Translations under genes and position numbers: made by a program
Notes under the pieces: model-generated
Seen by the model: the letters and a program-made list of their open reading frames with translations, nothing else
Databases searched by the model: none
What the model was told of the DNA's origin: nothing
DNA from: Gemmatimonadaceae bacterium
GTDB taxonomy: Bacteria; Gemmatimonadota; Gemmatimonadetes; Gemmatimonadales; Gemmatimonadaceae
Reading direction: 5' to 3'
Assembly: GCA_037721215.1 (NCBI GenBank)
Contig: JBBJNV010000023.1
Span: 1 to 64,000, forward strand
Length of the DNA stretch: 64,000 nucleotides
Part shown: positions 63,424-64,000 of the stretch, piece by piece
Layout of the letters: every line of letters starts with the position of its first letter
Numbering within the stretch: position 1 is the stretch's first letter

Positions 63424-64000
63424 TCAGCGCGTCGCTCCGGCGTTCTCGACCAGCGGCAGATGCGGATGCTCGCGACGTTCAGGCTCGACAGCCAGATGGC
63501 ACCGCGATGTGTGTCCCGGAGCAATCTCGTAGAGCGGTGGGTGCTCCTGCTCGCACCGTTCCCACGCGTACGAACAGCGGTCACGGAACCGACAGCCTGC
63601 GGGCCATGCCGTAGGCGGCGGGACTGTACCCGGAATGACGTTGAGCCGCTGCCTGGCCGCTCCGATATGTGGCATCGCGTTCATGAGCCCTTCGGTGTAC
63701 GGATGATGGGCATCCGCGAACAATGGCCTGACGTGTGCCTGTTCCACGACTTCCCCGGCATACATGACAACTACGCGCGCAGCTGTTTCCGCGATCACGC
63801 CAAGGTCATGCGTGATCATGAGGATAGACGTGCCAAGCCGGGATTGAAGGTCCGTCAGCAGGTCGAGAATCTGCGCCTGAATCGTGACGTCCAGCGCAGT
63901 GGTTGGCTCATCGGCGATGATGAGCGCGGGGCTCATCATGAGCGCCATCGCAATAAGCACGCGCTGGCGCATTCCACCCGAAAGCTGGTGCGGGTACTGC
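63424..64000 (-). CDS. Peptide ABC transporter ATP-binding protein (OppD/DppD type), partial at window end
   Basis: The frame stays open to the window edge. The visible C-terminal ~190 residues begin in the signature region [20 protein letters not shown]. Then come Walker [14 protein letters not shown], the H-loop [20 protein letters not shown], and the Opp/Dpp C-terminal Cys segment ([20 protein letters not shown]). The Walker A part lies beyond 64000. An internal ATG at 63972 is not a real start because it lies within the ABC signature. It pairs with the OppF-type gene 8 nt downstream as the two ATPases of a peptide importer. Confidence 0.95.
   Translation of the reverse strand, partial: QYPHQLSGGMRQRVLIAMALMMSPALIIADEPTTALDVTIQAQILDLLTDLQSRLGTSILMITHDLGVIAETAARVVVMYAGEVVEQAHVRPLFADAHHPYTEGLMNAMPHIGAARQRLNVIPGTVPPPTAWPAGCRFRDRCSYAWERCEQEHPPLYEIAPGHTSRCHLAVEPERREHPHLPLVENAGATR

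Overview
The window (64 kb, GC-rich, densely coded on both strands) looks like a chromosomal segment of a Gram-negative (diderm) bacterium. The most likely phylum is Gemmatimonadota or a close relative. This is an inference from gene content: four SusC/SusD-type outer-membrane pairs, KDO transferase WaaA, an Omp85-like protein, several carboxypeptidase-regulatory/plug proteins, a very short ATP-synthase epsilon subunit, and frequent GTG starts with GTGA/ATGA stop-start overlaps. I see no tRNA, rRNA, insertion sequence, prophage or CRISPR array, so this is core chromosome rather than a mobile island.

Layout. 1-3052: end of the ATP synthase operon (atpA end, atpG, atpD, a C-terminally short atpC). 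3235-10230: SusC/SusD pair 1, a terminator, and an S9 prolyl-oligopeptidase-like peptidase. 10246-11936: c-di-GMP pair (lone receiver plus degenerate-GGDEF/EAL protein). 11965-13979 (minus): waaA and a DsbA-like lipoprotein. 14122-16398: TPM-domain protein, nucleotidyltransferase-like protein, LemA. 16438-19142 (minus): P1 peptidase and class III aminotransferase, divergent from SusC/SusD pair 2 (19413-23862). 24134-24526: plug-only lipoprotein. 25165-29892: SusC/SusD pair 3. 30016-37916 (minus): dnaE, accA, ricT-like gene, metG, small lipoprotein. 37928-40318: predicted aminopeptidase and a CPD-plug-TonB_C fusion. 40583-45230: SusC/SusD pair 4. 45313-55086 (minus): thiO, lipA, pdhA, pdhB, pdhC, lpdA, lipB, uvrD-like. 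55149-60652: small membrane protein, then a minus-strand envelope cluster (C26 amidotransferase, GT4, GT2, DUF3108), and a plus-strand one-POTRA barrel protein. 60663-64000 (minus): Dpp/Opp ATPases and a POT peptide symporter.

How the genes work together. Two themes stand out. First, peptide use: SusC/SusD (RagAB-like) importers, four exported or hydrolytic peptidases (S9, P1, PF10023-type aminopeptidase, C26), an aminotransferase, a POT symporter and Dpp/Opp ATPases could together carry peptides from the cell surface into amino-acid catabolism. Second, lipoate-dependent pyruvate oxidation: lipoyl synthase, octanoyltransferase and all pyruvate dehydrogenase subunits are in one run.

The most unusual material is a set of barrel-less TonB-plug-like proteins, one fused to a TonB C-terminal domain. 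Next are a perfect 17-bp inverted repeat inside the receiver gene, structured leaders before SusC genes, and a TPM/nucleotidyltransferase/LemA cluster whose first gene has no canonical start codon in front of its signal peptide.
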